A DNA stretch of 64,000 nt from Physcia stellaris (lineage: Eukaryota > Ascomycota > Lecanoromycetes > Caliciales > Physciaceae). How positions within the stretch are numbered: the first letter of the stretch is position 1; every line of letters starts with the position of its first letter. The stretch spans positions 372,001-436,000 of the forward strand of contig JABSSW010000038.1 of assembly GCA_018902385.1 (NCBI GenBank), written 5' to 3'. Below the pieces are notes generated by a model. That model was given only the letters and a program-made list of their open reading frames with translations, was not told where the DNA came from and did not search any database. Of the stretch, positions 35,870-48,560 are shown in pieces. The position numbers and the translations under genes are program-made.

Positions 35870-36499
35870 CCACAAAAGCACGGATCTGCAAATCTCCCAA
35901 AATACGAACACCTTGTGCAAATTGAAAGGCGTTGTTCATAGCTTCCTTTCCAAAGCACGAAAGTAAGGGGACCAATGGGCGTGATGCCATACGTAGTTCC
36001 TCATTTTGACAATCAAAGCATGCACCAGTAGGTCCCTTCTCTTCTCAATGCTTTTTCGAGAGCGAAATTTCGCTAACACTACGGTGGAGACCTCCAATAG
36101 CTCCTGCTTGGTCTACCGGGTTAACATGTCGAAATGATTTATGAGGAAAGACGAGTACGAGTAGATGACATGGATATACCGCTGACACGAAGGTCAAAAG
36201 CCACACGCCGAACTGTGTCCATGAGACACCCGTTAAGCCTGACAAGCTCGGCCACTGCCTCGGTCTGCGTTTGGATATACATGGCTGTACAGGGCACCTG
36301 GTCAAAAGTGTAGGGCTCTTGATTCATGGTTGCTGTTTTTGGCGGTAGTCTTTACACGATGAAATATGACAAGGATGGCAGTTGCTTAAGAAGACAGCAA
36401 ACCTCCGTGGTTCAAACCTCGGGTCGTCATTATCCATCAACTGATTACCTCTGAACCAAAGTCAACAGCCTCAAACGCAATAACATCACAATCGGGCTC
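35870..36499. other. Intergenic, nothing recognised
   Basis: No gene seen. A GGTTCAAACC box at 36412 resembles a tRNA B box, but no tRNA cloverleaf surrounds it. Confidence 0.4.
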
Positions 36500-36765
36500 A
36501 TCCGTTGTTTCCGCAGCCATCGTGACAATTCCTCGCCAGCCACACCATAACTCTCCCCCAATCCCGCCACTCCTGACTGCTTCTAGCCTTCCATAAGTAA
36601 GCACCATACTCCGTAACCCCTTCCTCACAAAGCCTTCTCCCTGCCTCTAGTACCTCCAACTCCTTAAACTAATCCTTGAAATACCCCTCGTATTGAGGCC
36701 GCCGAAATTCAATAAAAACCACAGCTAGGATCCAAGTCAGGACCTTCGAGTCATATTCACTACGC
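36500..36765 (-). pseudogene. Degraded coding remnant, family unknown
   Basis: Reading the minus strand from about 36740 gives ILAVVFIEFRRPQYEGYFKD, an in-frame TAG at about 36672, and then FKELEVLEAGRRLCEEGV and WGRVMVWLARNCHDG before a stop near 36500. The amphipathic, biased composition looks like protein rather than noise, and only one stop interrupts about 85 codons. No start or splice partner was found. Probably a gene relic. Confidence 0.35.
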
Positions 36766-37480
36766 CACTATCGTCTTGCGAAAGGTCAAATTACAAGCGA
36801 CGCCCCAAAGCAGTCAAAGTCCTCAAAAGAGAAGGGACTTGATAGGTTGTAAGGGGAAGATAACCTTTTCGGTAATTCTACTTCTCTTCTCTATTCTATT
36901 CTATTCTGACGGGGAAATATTTGGTGCGTTTTCCTCGCCGAGATATCCAAGATTTTGAAGATACTGAGGAGTGGGAATGATTGATGGGTCTCGATTAGGT
37001 CGGTCTTGTTGGCATTATGAGAACGATGAATGGTGAGTGGAAAACATGAACGAGAACAGCTCGTCTATTGAGAGAATAAAGTTGGCCTGCCTTTCGAATG
37101 CTGGTTGGAGATTCAGGGCAGGAATATGCGAGGGAGAGATTGTGAAAGAGGGCAGTAGAGAGGGGAGGAGCTGGTGGCGTTGCGTGACAGCCTTACGGCA
37201 TTATGTTACTCTACGAGATATCCTGGGAAGAAGAGTCTTAGCTGATAGTTGGACCACTGGGACACGGAGCCGATGCGATGATTGATAGGTCCAGGGATTC
37301 GTTACAAGTGATAGATTTCCTCTCTTCCACCCACGCAGTCGCGTTAGCATGATTCTGATTCAATAATACCTGGGTTACCGATGGTAAAGGCAATCCTAGA
37401 CGATGATAACAACTATGAAATCTCCTGTTCTGCGCGGCAGACAGAATATACGGGAAAGGCTTCAAGTGTATTCATTCATC
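36766..37480. other. Intergenic, nothing recognised
   Basis: No supported gene. A short CTATT repeat (TCTCTATTCTATTCTATTC) lies near 36889-36906. Confidence 0.4.
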
Positions 37481-39175
37481 TCAAAGTGCCCTCCCCGCGA
37501 CGTGCACATGAACCATCTTCGACAGCGGATTCGGCTTTCCAACCTTCGAGCCATCAGGATGCAGGCCTACGATCGCGCTGTTGATTGCCTGCTCGCCACA
37601 CTCTTCCCTCTCGATGTGGCTTTGCGGCAAAGGTGCAACATGTCCATCCTCCGCCTTGGACCAATCTCCGTTCGCTTCGTGGCGAGCCTCGTATGCATCA
37701 TCCCAATTCCTCGCGTCCCTCGATGAGGAGTAGTGATTTGGATTTTTCGAAGCCGGACTATGTCTTGGGGCGAGGGAGATGCCTCCGCTTGATGGGCGTT
37801 GAGAGAAATAGTGCCAGAGGAGGGGCAGTATTGGTAAAGATCCGCAGAGAATACCGCAAGCCGATTCGGAGTAGCTGTGCCCCATGAGCTAAGAACGATA
37901 TGAAAGTTGTAGGAGTGGCTAATTACCCCCAAAGAGCGGTCTGCGTCTTGACGAACGAATAATCCAAAGTGCGGGTGAGTTTGATCTGGTAGATAAGGCG
38001 CATCACGCTGGATATACAGGCGCTGTAAGATCTCAGTCCGGTTGCTAGACCCAGAGTATGGAAAGGAGGACATACAAAAGGCCGGTGCCGAAAATAGCTG
38101 AAATACCAAATTTGCGCCTCACACTGGTCTGTAGCGTCCAAATTAAATAGAGTGGGACTGAAAGCATGGCGATATCTGAAGCTACATTGAAGCCTGCGGA
38201 GAAAATATATAACGTCTTATTATCAAAGCAATGTCCAGGGGTTTCAGGGTTCCAGATTTTGCTACGAGGTCTGCAGTTGAAAATCGCCATGAAGAAGGAG
38301 ATGGCGTAGAAAGCCGTGTTGCAGAAGATTAATATATGGGTGACCCAATAGAAAATATCTCGCTGGACAGAGAGGAAGATTCGAAGGATCAGCAGGAGGA
38401 TGGAGAGCTTTATACAAAGTATAGAAACACAATAGAACATATCTCCAATGTTTGACAGCTGATCGGTTAGTGTACATCAATCAACGATCATAAGGGGAAC
38501 CTTTCACCATACCCGTAAGTTATATTGTACTTGTTCAAAGCTAATATTCCATTGATGGATCCCAGCGCCACGATGGCCTGTTCGCCATTGAATGGCAAGG
38601 AAAACCATAAAGGTAAGCTAAGCATCCGTCAGCGTAGTATTCAGTCATGATCTGAATCGAATATTCGATTCCGAATTGGATATCTCTTGGACGCGCAGCT
38701 GGTCGCGTGATCAAATTGGTGCACCGCTGAATTTGTTCGCCATGTTCGTCCATATGATTCGAGTAACTCCTTCAAACGGCTTTGAGACGGCCGATTACGC
38801 TCGAATCTACAACGTACACAATGATAAAATGTTTCTCTCAACGCCAATATTGCTCCAAGCAAGTTTAAGACCTATGTTGCAGCAAGGACGTATGCTGGCC
38901 GACCAAACGGATGATGCAGACACTAGATCGAAAACGCTTACCCATCCCAAATTTGCAGTCCAATCTTCCCAAAGAATCTTCTTGACAATACGGACTTTGA
39001 CGAACATCCGCGCCGCCACCACCAAGGTAGTTGCAACGATGAACAATGCACATTCAAGTTCGAGATATGGCTGCAGCGTATACGGATCCTGAAAATCAGG
39101 TATCACGCCTGGCGGCGGTGTGAGACCAGGGTTTGGCGGAGCGGTCACCGTGTACACTGCAACGGTGGGAGACAT
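37481..39175 (-). CDS. PTH11-like/fungal rhodopsin-type seven-helix membrane protein
   Basis: Five exons, complement(37481..37874,37927..38031,38076..38458,38513..38617,38942..39175), give 406 aa. Every junction is GT-AG and phase-consistent; one intron is long (324 bp) and one very short (44 bp). Successive hydrophobic helices include LECALFIVATTLVVAARMFV, LTFMVFLAIQW, CIKLSILLLILRIFL, LIFCNTAFYAISFFMAIF and ACGILCGSLPILPLLW. Family hallmarks are GAGIHQWNISFEQ after TM2 and CRPRSKIWNPETPGHC in the outer loop. The C-terminal cytoplasmic tail is charged and unstructured. Such proteins are thought to act as plasma-membrane sensors; PTH11 itself is needed for surface recognition in a rice pathogen. 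Ligand unknown. Confidence 0.8.
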
Positions 39176-40592
39176 GATAGCATTGGGAGCTGACGACAAG
39201 AGAAGCGGCAGCTTGACTTATTGCCAACACCAAGATCAGATGGTCCGGTGGTAATGGTAATGGGTGAATCGCGCTGCTTAGAGTATGGAGACAGAGTAAA
39301 GAAGAAAAGACAGGGCGCGTTGTCCAGTTGTATTCCATCTTCTCCTGTTGGTGTACTAATCGGCGCCCCCCCTATTCGCCAAGGCTCATAAGTATGAACC
39401 CCAAGGCTTGAATCTCTAGTCGGCGCCCCGTGCGCAGAAGTCGCGATCAATTAGTTCGCCTCTAGCTGACAGCGGTCACGGTTGAAGTAGACAGCGTCAA
39501 GGTGCCTGCTCTGGCAGTAGGAGCATCTCTTACAGCTCAATTGACAGGTCTACCACTGGAATATGACGATCCATGATTTCGAACAGATGTCCTTCTTTTG
39601 GACACTGCAGAAATGTCAGGTACACTGTACAGCGTTAGCTGCTAGTCTTCGCCGCCGTCGTAACGCTAGACTGGGTCCTTCTCTTGGCGTGCGACTCTTA
39701 GATTTCTCACTCCACGAAGCATGAACAGCCATAAGAGTAACAGTTGAGGTAGTCTGTGTTTAGTGCTGTGCCTGATTCCTAGGGGTTGCTTGGAATTGTT
39801 GTCAGGATCGGAGGCGTTGAATATTGAAAATTGTAGAAAACACATCGAAATTCGGGACGGAGAGGGGAATTGCGGATCTGCATTTAAGCGAATTTCCGAT
39901 GAGAAATGCATACGCCAAATTGGCTTATTTCGTCATTGCGATCGCGCCAGCTGCATATGCAAAGGATGTTCGGATGAGACTACTGGTGTCGCTTATCCTA
40001 GGCAAACTCCTAGCCGTGTGTGGCGCTCAATGGTGAGTTTGCCAAGTTGCCGACCTCGTGGCAAGCAGAATAATTCGGACACTCCAACCCTATCTTTTTT
40101 TCACAACAAACTTCTTGACGACGACCGTGAGCACAAAAGTTTTGACTACAAAACTGTAAAATTTCCGTAACTTGACAATACTCACGTAGAGATCATAACG
40201 TCATTGTGTATCGTTGTTAAGTTTATCAAGCTTGCATATGCGTAGGGCTGGAGGTGTTCGAAATTTTGCTCATCGGGAGCCGACTGCTACCATGTGGCCC
40301 TAATCGCGAGTCCCCGCTCCGGGTACAGTAGTAGTACAGGTATTTAATGAGTGGCATTCCGTATATTAGTACTGTATGCACACTATTGATCACCCGCTCG
40401 GAGAATCGACGGAGGCTGCGGATAATTGTGAGTCAGGATCGCACTATGGATTTAGTGAGGTCCTGGCCCACGACTTCCTTACGTCACGAAGGATGCAGAG
40501 AATATCCATATAAACCAGACTGTTACGACTCGCCTCTCGACCTTTCTACCTGCAAAATCGGATATCCCATTGCGAGAGATTGAATATCCATT
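39176..40592. other. Intergenic, nothing firmly supported
   Basis: 1.4 kb between divergent genes. A 70-codon plus frame at 39824-40036 has a weak hydrophobic segment but no family support. Confidence 0.4.
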
Positions 40593-42193
40593 ATGGGTTA
40601 TCTTTTCAGAAACACTCGTAGCATCGCCTCCTTCGCCCTTATGGGCTGGGTAGCTGCGGCCTTCGATCAAAGATATTCTGACATTTTGCCACAGAACACT
40701 TTCAAAGTCGACGTCTGTGTTATCGGTGGTGGTGCGGCCGGGACCTATGCTGCGATCAAATCATTAGATGTGAACAAAACGGTCGTTGTAGTTGAACAAC
40801 AAGATAGACTTGGCGGGCATACCAAAACCTACATTGACCCAATTTCAAAGAAACCAATTGAGCTTGGGGTCGCCGAGTATGAGGACTCACCGATCGTGAG
40901 AAAGTGGTTTGCCCGTTTCAATGTCCCATTGTACCAATACAACTTCACTATACCTGGCGTTACATCGGAATATGTGGACTTCCAAACCGGACAAATTGCT
41001 ACTCCAAAGCAAGGCGATCTCTTGGGCGCTTGGAATGCCTTTCAGGCGCAAGTAGCTAAATATCCATCCCTGGATTACAGCCTCGATAGTGTTCCTTTCC
41101 CGGTGCCGGCTGATCTATTGTTACCGTTCGGTCAATTCATCACAAAGTACAATATTCAGGATGCAGTTCCCTATCTGAGTCTTTATGGTCAAGGCTGGGG
41201 TAATTTTGTGACTCTACCGACTCTTCTCGCTGTCAAGTACTTCCCGCCATTCTTCTTCAGCCCGGCTTCTCTCTCTGGAGGAGGAGGTGGAGCCGTGGCC
41301 GCGAAAGACAACAGCCTCGTTTATGAGAAGGCCACGAAAGAACTAGGATCTAATGTTCTCCTGAACAGTACGGTCATCCACATGGATCGGAGTGCTCCAG
41401 ATCTAGTACAAATCATAGTGCGGACGCCAACTGGAAAGAAACTCATCCACGCCAAGAAGCTCGTCTCTGCGATCCCTCCTTGTGAGTGTATAAAGAATGC
41501 ATAGTGCTCCACATTGCGGAATTTGCGAGCTCTGTATCACAAATTGAGGAGGACAGACTCCATAAAACAAAATGCATGGCTTATTTTGTTGAGTTCAGGA
41601 CTCATGCTGACTCCGTTGTTGACATAGTAATCGACAATCTAAAGGGCTTCGACCTAAACAAAACCGAAACCCCAATCTTCAACAAATTCCAGGGCCATTC
41701 CTGGTACGTCGGCCTAGTGAAGAACTCCGGCATTCCCTCCAACGTGTCATTACTCAACTACGGCACGCACAATACCCAGAATTTCAACATCCCAGTCCTG
41801 CCCGGCATCTACGAGATCTTCGCAACTGTAGTCCCTGGTCTTCACTACTTCCTTTTCGGCGGCAACGATTCTCAGCCAACCTTCACCCAATCCCAAGTGA
41901 AAGCAAGCCTGCAAGACACCCTGACCCGATTGCGAGCCACGAGTATCATTCCCAAATTACCAGAGACCGCGAAAGCGCTCGAGATCATTGACTTTTCGAG
42001 CCACACGCCATACGAGGTCTATGTACCATCAAATCAGATCGCCAAAGGGTTCTACAACAAGCTTTTTGCTCTTCAAGGGCAGAGGAATACCTACTGGACC
42101 GGTGCCGCCTTCGTAACGCATAGTTCGGCAGCTATCTGGAACTACACTGACCAATTGGTGACTAAGATGTGGCCTTCCGAACCGGAAAACTGA
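40593..42193 (+). CDS. Secreted or luminal FAD-dependent amine-oxidase-like oxidoreductase
   Basis: Two exons, join(40593..41481,41628..42193), give 484 aa. The 146-bp intron joins SAIPP to LIDNLKGF in phase 1. A hydrophobic leader (IASFALMGWVAAA) is a likely signal peptide. The Rossmann FAD site VCVIGGGAAGTYAA lies at about residues 41-53, and the second glycine-rich element VVVVEQQDRLGGHTKTY follows. This is the layout of the flavin amine oxidase group that includes beta-cyclopiazonate-dehydrogenase-like fungal enzymes. The C-terminal FAD contact ends at FYNKLFALQGQRNTYWTG. The substrate is unknown, and no pathway genes adjoin it except possibly the NmrA-like gene. Confidence 0.8.
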
Positions 42194-42819
42194 TACACTG
42201 TAAGCGGTCAAAGTGATTTGAGAACATATCGAGGGATTAACGACTGTAAAGTAGCGGAAAACATACGATGATGAACTTTACAAGAGAAACACGTCAACAA
42301 TTAGGTTGAAACACTGAGGCCCATAAAAAGGATCCGCGTCCGGCTTCAAGCTAGGATCGATCCTTGAATTCATCATGACAGGCAGATCTATATATATAGA
42401 GTGTAGAAAATCGCCCTGACACACAACGTGGTATTTACTTTCATCTTAGTGTTTCAGCCCCACTCTCTCGATTCTCTGCCTTGATATTGACACGATAATG
42501 TTCAACGCTTTCACTTTCGCAAACGGGATGTGCTTAAATTTTCATGATTTTTCAATTATGCCAAATGCTTTCATTATTCGATTTTGGATCAATTCAAAAA
42601 ATAAAATATTAAATGTAACATGCACTCCTACAATCTCCTATTGAATAAGACACGACGCTTTCAAACATGCACGGCCGAGCTCACGCTTGCAATACAGGTT
42701 ACTTCGTAGCCCTCAGTGTTACTGATGCTGCAGGAGAGGCATAGCTGTCAGTGTCAACAGCATGGATATCAGAACAATTTCCAAAACACCGCAGAATGCA
42801 TATTTCATGCTTGACGGAC
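42194..42819. other. Intergenic, nothing recognised
   Basis: The 3' ends of two convergent genes face each other here. AT-rich in 42540-42640, no gene seen. Confidence 0.4.
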
Positions 42820-43934
42820 CTAGTGTGAAGCCTTAGAACGCTCGATCGCAACCTTGGTCGCTTCGTCGATGTCCTCTTTTGGAAGGCCAAGTAAGCTATT
42901 GAGCGTGCCCTTGCTGTGCTCAACGTCGCCGGAACCGTCAGCATAAAAGGCCCGGGACATCAACTTGCCAAATCCCTCACGATTGCCCTCCTTCAATTGC
43001 TGCAGGCCGCTAGCAAAACGATCCTCTGCTCGTTCTTTCGATATAGTCCAGTCGCCTTCATTGGTACCAGTCACACGAATTGCCGACTGGAGCATATCTT
43101 TCTGGCTAATGGTGAATGAGTTGACATATACTACCTTATTTCTGTGGGCCTCAAGGCAGGCCTCTTGATTAGGCCTCTCAGCCTTGATGGGCAGGCTGAG
43201 AAGCGCGGCAACAGCACGACCCACCTAGCGGGAGTCAGCAGCACGCTGTAGACCATTAGACGGGACGATGTACCTGTGGCACAGTTGAGGTGGACATCAA
43301 GGCCTCGCCCTCGTCGAATAAAGTGACAGTGCGGTTTGCGAAGTCGATGCCAAAGAACCCGGGCACAGCTAGACCCCATTCGTACCAAAAGCCTGTGGAT
43401 ACTGCGATGAAAGAACTTTTGCCAAGATCCGTGATTGCTTTACGGGCGGCCACTGCAAGTATGGCATTATTAGCAACTCCATATATGACGGATATACTCA
43501 CCTTTCGGCTGGAAATATATAATGTCTTTGACCATCGCCTCATTAGCGGTATCTGGGGACCATTCATTCGGTAATATCCAGCCTACGCCTGCCTCACCAG
43601 CGGCGTTGATGAGTGCCATTTCAGTCTCTTTGGGGGAATGACCACTCAAAGTAATTACGAGTACATCTTGGCCTCGGAGTGCATTCACAATTGTATCAGG
43701 CTTGTTGTAATCAACCTTTTGGACTGCCACACTATCTGGAAATTTGTTCGGGCTGTCAGCCCGTGTGATTGCTGTAACGGAGTGCTTGCCGGTCTCGAGT
43801 AGGGCTTTGGTTATGGAGCTGCCACTGTTGCCACCAGCCTAGGCTCGTCAACTGATGACTGGAGGTAGAAGGGAGAGATCGATGCGACTTACGCCGACGA
43901 TCGCAACCTTGGTGATATAGTTTGAGGTCGTCAT
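42820..43934 (-). CDS. NmrA-like/isoflavone-reductase-like NAD(P)-binding protein
   Basis: Four exons, complement(42820..43224,43274..43452,43502..43838,43893..43934), give 320 aa. Three introns of 49-54 bp are all GT-AG and phase-consistent; the first exon has only 14 codons. The N-terminus KVAIVG + AGGNSGSSITKALLETG, spanning intron 1, is the glycine-rich dinucleotide-binding motif of the NmrA family. Then come ITRADSPNKFP, VLVITLSGHSPKE and GVGWILPNEWSPDT (the family's P-x-E-W region). Members are NAD(P) sensors or reductases of aromatic metabolites. No catalytic lysine/tyrosine pair is obvious, so it could be a redox-sensing regulator or an atypical reductase. Confidence 0.85.
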
Positions 43935-44429
43935 CGTTGCATGTGGATCGCTGTTGCGATTTACAATTTGACACGATTGACGCAAGTTGAAACTCTGTGT
44001 TTTGCTGATGGCTGAAAGTCTGACAGGCGAGAGATTTCAAATTTGTTTATGAAGACGTCATGGCAACTCTACCTGAGTTGTGATCGGTGTTAAGTCTCGG
44101 CGTTAATCAATTTCCATCGGATGAAACCTTTCTCGCTGACGTAACGATGTCAGGATCATGTTCTAATTAATATTGACAAATTATAGTATAACGCAAAGAA
44201 AAATGCAAGTTTTTCATCTTTCAAGATTTAAAAATCACATGTTCGTATATGACATCTATTTACTGTTTTTTCGTTGAACAGTCATGAAAACAACGATATA
44301 TTTTGTCGTCATTTTTGTTTTTGAAATTTTGTTATTTATATGTTAACGTCTTGACGTTCGCTGAATGTGCAATTCTTGATCGACAACGAATAGAAATCAA
44401 ATCAATGATTTAAAATGTCGTTTGTATTG

Positions 44430-44611
44430 AAAAACATAAACAATGATTCGCATTTAATTGCGTGTAATTTCTAAATATAAACAAGTCAAAAACTTTGATG
44501 TGTGCGATGTCAAAACACTAATTTCAACAAAAACACATTAATTTTCGTTTCGTCAGATTATATCAATCGAATTCTTGCGCATTTATCATTGAGAAAATTG
44601 TTTTTTCAATC
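44430..44611 (+). repeat. Island-flanking direct repeat, left (mutated) copy
   Basis: It aligns with 52901-53083 (for example TTGCGTGTA-TTTCTAA, TGTGCGATG-CAA-ACACTA, CTTGCGCAT). Most differences are C-to-T or G-to-A in this copy, as expected if it was hypermutated and the right copy was spared. Confidence 0.7.
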
Positions 44612-44679
44612 TTTTTCACAGCATTCGTTTGTGTTTTCTGTTTAAAACAAATATTTTGATCAATTTGAAATTTTCGTTC

Positions 44680-44935
44680 AAACTTTTTAACGACGCGTGT
44701 TTTGAAACTTTCGTACAAATTTTTTCGACGACGAGTTTTGAAACTTTTTCAACGATGTGTATCTTGAAATTTTCGAGCAAACTTTTTCAACGCGATAAAT
44801 TTTCGATTTATTGAAACGAATGATTGTTATTGTTGCAAATTTTTTCAACGAAATGATTTTTAAAATTTTTTCAACGATGTATTGTTTGAAATTTTCAAGC
44901 AAACTTTTTCAACGCAATAGATTTTAAAATCAAAT
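44680..44935. repeat. Degenerate tandem repeats (about 60 bp unit)
   Basis: Repeated TTTGAAA-TTTTC-GCAAACTTTTTCAACG blocks recur five to six times with small changes. They belong to the older repeat DNA into which the Gypsy element inserted. Confidence 0.5.
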
Positions 44936-45650
44936 CATACATCGATGCGAAAATTGCAAAAACGAACGAATCGAAATTCGATAATTTATTGATTTCAAAT
45001 ATGACGTAAAATCGATTTGTAAAACGTGCGATCGAGCAACTGAAAACGCTTTGCGTTTTTTCATGAAATGTTACATTCATATGATAACAAATATTCAAAA
45101 TTGACTGAAAAAACACATTGTGAAACAAGTATTTTGTGTTTGAAAAATTGTCGTGAAAACGAAAATAACAATGCGACATATTGACGATTCGTGTTGTAAT
45201 TTATTCGACGACGTCATTGATGTTTCACAAAAATTTTCGATTTTTCATTTCACATTGCGATTTCATTGACTCAATATTTATGTAATTTCGCTGTAAAAAT
45301 TCAAAAATGTGTCAATGAAATGAAAAAAATGAAAAATGATCGAAAAATCGAAAATCAACAAAAAATATGCAAGACATCGAACATGCGAATCGTTTTCGCG
45401 AACATACATCGATGTAAAAATTGCGAATTCGAACGAATCGATTTTTATGTAATTCAAAAAATTTTGTCGAAAAATCAAATCGATTTGTATGACGAAAAGA
45501 CGAATATTTTTTGCAATTATTCGTTTTTTTTGATCGAGTTTTTGTTTTGCGAAATCGAAATGTAATGATTGATAATACGCTTTTTCGAAACGATATTATT
45601 TGATTTCAATTCGTATCATTGATTGTATATTTCACGAAATTGTACATCAT

Positions 45651-45755
45651 TGTAACAAATTCATTAGAAATACATCGTTGTAACAAATTCACTAAAAATA
45701 CGTCGTTGTAACAAATTCATTAAAAATACATCATTGAAACAAACTCATTGTTGTA
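45651..45755. repeat. 28-bp tandem repeat, about 3.5 copies
   Basis: The unit TTGTAACAAATTCATTA plus AAAATACATCG recurs at about 28-bp spacing with few substitutions. Just outside the 5' LTR of the Gypsy element. Confidence 0.7.
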
Positions 45756-45904
45756 ACTGTACAATACGTTTTTTCGAGATTGTATTGTCACGCATATTGT
45801 TTTTTTGTTACGTTTGATCGTTTTTTTCGTTTTTTTTTTCGTATTTATCGTTCGATAACGAATCGCAAAATGTAAAAAATAAATGAATTGTCGTGTTAAA
45901 TCAA

Positions 45905-45909
45905 AACGA
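45905..45909. repeat. Target-site duplication AACGA, left
   Basis: The five bases just before the 5' LTR are identical to the five after the 3' LTR (51403-51407). Confidence 0.85.
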
Positions 45910-46126
45910 TGCGACGAGCGTACATCGAATTCAACATCTGACAAAGTTAACATCGAATTAACATCGTTATCTTATCACATCGAATGTTAGAATCGAGGCT
46001 CGTCTTGACGCATTCAAGAAATCAAATCTTCTACATATGTCTTTGCAGATCTCATGTATTTGTTCTTCATTTCGATATTTTCGTGTAATTATGTAATAAT
46101 ATCATATTTTTGCATAACATTTCACA
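45910..46126 (+). repeat. 5' LTR (217 bp)
   Basis: TG...CA ends, exactly the same length as the copy at 51186-51402. The two differ at about 25 sites, nearly all transitions, most in CpT/TpT context. Confidence 0.9.
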
Positions 46127-47459
46127 TTATATCGAAGTCACTCGCTTCATGCTCGTTTATGATACGCGAGCATTCAAATAAACAAAGCTTTCTGTCTCAA
46201 AACTCAAGAATTGATAGAGAAGCATAATAGATTCGTATCGCTTGATCATTCAAAAAAAACAACAAAACGTAACAGATTGATTGTGAATGCGAAAAAACGA
46301 AGCATAATAGACTCGTTTGTCGATTCAATTGAATATTTTGACAGACGAATCTCAGCGATAATCGATGTCACGAAAATAATTTTCTCGAACGTCGATTCAA
46401 ATTCGTTTCATTATTAACTGACAAAGCTTTTTTGTTTCAGAGATGATTCGATTACATCATCAAACACATATCAAATCATTTCGAAAAAGTGACATTCATA
46501 CAAAGAAACATCAAGAAGTTAATCAGAAGTTTCATTCTCAATGATATTCAACTTTTTATCATTTCGAACGACATTACATTCAGTCGACTACTTAAGTTTT
46601 TATACTTCGGATTTTTTCTTCTTTTTTTCTTTTCAAGTTCAATCATCTATTATCTTTTATCATCATGATTTTTTCAATTCGTCTGAAAGAACGTCAACGA
46701 CTCAGCGAAGTAAAAGAGCTGAATATCTTCGATTCTAATCAGAAAATCGATGATTCTGAACGTTTTTTCGATATCTATATGATCACAACAGTGTTCGATT
46801 TTACAAAATCGAGTTTCATCATGATTTTGACGTCAATTGACATATTCAGTCTTTCGAAGTTAAAGAGAGCGACTCTTGAACAATCTGCACGACTCTGAAA
46901 AGTTCTGAAATCTTTTCGAAAGAATAGAAACAAGAAAGATCAATATCATTCGTGCTTGAAACAATCGCGAGAAGTACATAGAGACGAAAAATCTAAAGCA
47001 CTCTTTAGAGCTCGATGAAGTCAACGTTCAACTCGAAGCAAGTCGAGCTGAAACTCATAAGTATCGTATTAAAATCAACAAACGATTCGTCGCTGATCGT
47101 AAGCAAAAAGAAAAGAAATCAAGACATTCTCTTTGATCATGAAGAAGCTAAACGAAATTATCGACAACGTCAAAAGAAATTTAGTCAAAATAGAGACTGA
47201 TTTCGATCTGAATTTCAAGAAAGCTTTTAAGATCATGAAGACAGTCGTCGAGAAGTTGAAACGTAAAATTTCTGAATTTCTTAAGCGATTCGAAAGCGTA
47301 CTCAATTCGAAAGAAGTCGACAAACTGTTTTCGCATAAATTTTACGATCACAAAATCGAATTGACGAAAAGTTCGAATCAATTATTTCGAAATCGAGTCT
47401 ATTTTTTATCGTCTAAGAAGCTCGAGACTCTTCAGAAATATTTACACGATAATTTTCAA

Positions 47460-48046
47460 AAAGAATTTATCAATTCAAGCAAGACGTTCTATGTTTCGCT
47501 CATTTTATTCGTCGTCAAGTCGAACGAACAACTTCGCTTGTGTGTCGATTATCGAAAGTTGAACGTCATAATCAAGCGTAATAGTTATTTTATTTCGTTG
47601 ATCGAAGAGACTTTCGCAAAAGTTATCGATTGTAAATTTTTGTTCAAGTTCAATATCATATCTGCTTTCAATAAATTTCGAATGAATTCACAAAGCGAAA
47701 ATTTCACTATTTTCATATGTTCGTTAAACATTTACAAGTATCATGTATTGCTTTTGAATTAATCAACGATTCGATCAATTGACAGCATTACATGAACGAT
47801 TTGCTGTTCGAATACATCAATCATTTTTGTCAAGTGTATTTGAACGATATTCTCATTTACAGCAAGACTCGAAAGCAACACGAGCGACATTTCACTCAAA
47901 TATTTCAGAAATTAAAGAAAGTCGAACTTCAAATCGATATCAAGAAATGCGAATTTTTTCAAACAAAAGTTTTCTTTCTCGACGTCATATTATCAACAAA
48001 GAGTTTGCGCATGAACTCAAAGAAAATGCAAGACATTGTCAATTGA
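47460..48046 (+). pseudogene. Reverse transcriptase region of the Gypsy element (broken)
   Basis: Contains LRLCVDYRKLNVIIKRNSYF (the conserved V-D-Y-R-x-L-N block), FNIISAFNKFRM and, after a stop and frame change near 47763, VYLNDILIYSKTRKQHERH. The catalytic YxDD box reads YLND. Confidence 0.85.
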
Positions 48047-48179
48047 ATTCGTTTCACTTGCATCAAGAAGATGCAAACGTTTGTAAACTTTTGCAATTTC
48101 TATCGACGTTTCATCAAAACATTTTCGAAACTCGTCAAATTCTTAATTCGAATGATCAAAAAGAAAGTTGATTTCGAGT

Positions 48180-48560
48180 GAATCGATTTGATCAATGAGG
48201 CGTTCGAAATCTTGAAGAAACAAACGATCGAAGCTTCAATTCTTCGACATTACGATCGCAATCGTAAGACGATTTTGAAAACTGATTTTTCGAATTGATG
48301 TCTAGAAGAAGTTTTCTCTCAGTACGACGACGACGAAGTTCTTCATTCGATAGTTTTCTTCAGCAAGAAGATGATTTTTGTCGAATGCAATTACGAGATA
48401 TATGACAAGAAACTTCTAGTCATTATTCGATGTTTAAAGCATTCAAGATTCGAACTCGAAAATATCGACGAATTCGTCGAGATCTACATCGATCACAAAG
48501 ATCTGAAAATCTTTATAACAAGCAAGAAATTCACTTTTCGTCAAATGCGTTGAGTCGAGA
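48180..48560 (+). pseudogene. RNase H region of the Gypsy element (broken)
   Basis: Residues NYEIYDKKLLVIIRCLKHSR and YIDHKDLKIFI correspond to the Y-x-x-x-E/D-KEllAIv...W and TDHkdL blocks of Gypsy RNase H. Stops interrupt it. Confidence 0.75.

Noticed and set aside
36360-36430. tRNA candidate around GGTTCAAACC
   Set aside because: A B-box-like sequence is present, but no A box at the right distance and no acceptor or anticodon stem can be folded.
39824-40036. Small possibly secreted protein
   Set aside because: The hydrophobic segment is internal and weak, and there is no cysteine pattern of an effector.
40593-43934. Biosynthetic gene cluster (FAD oxidase plus NmrA-like gene)
   Set aside because: No synthase, P450 or pathway regulator is nearby; two tailoring-like genes are not enough.
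44161-45909. CRISPR-like array from the regular repeats
   Set aside because: Repeats are contiguous or degenerate without unique spacers, and this is eukaryotic DNA.
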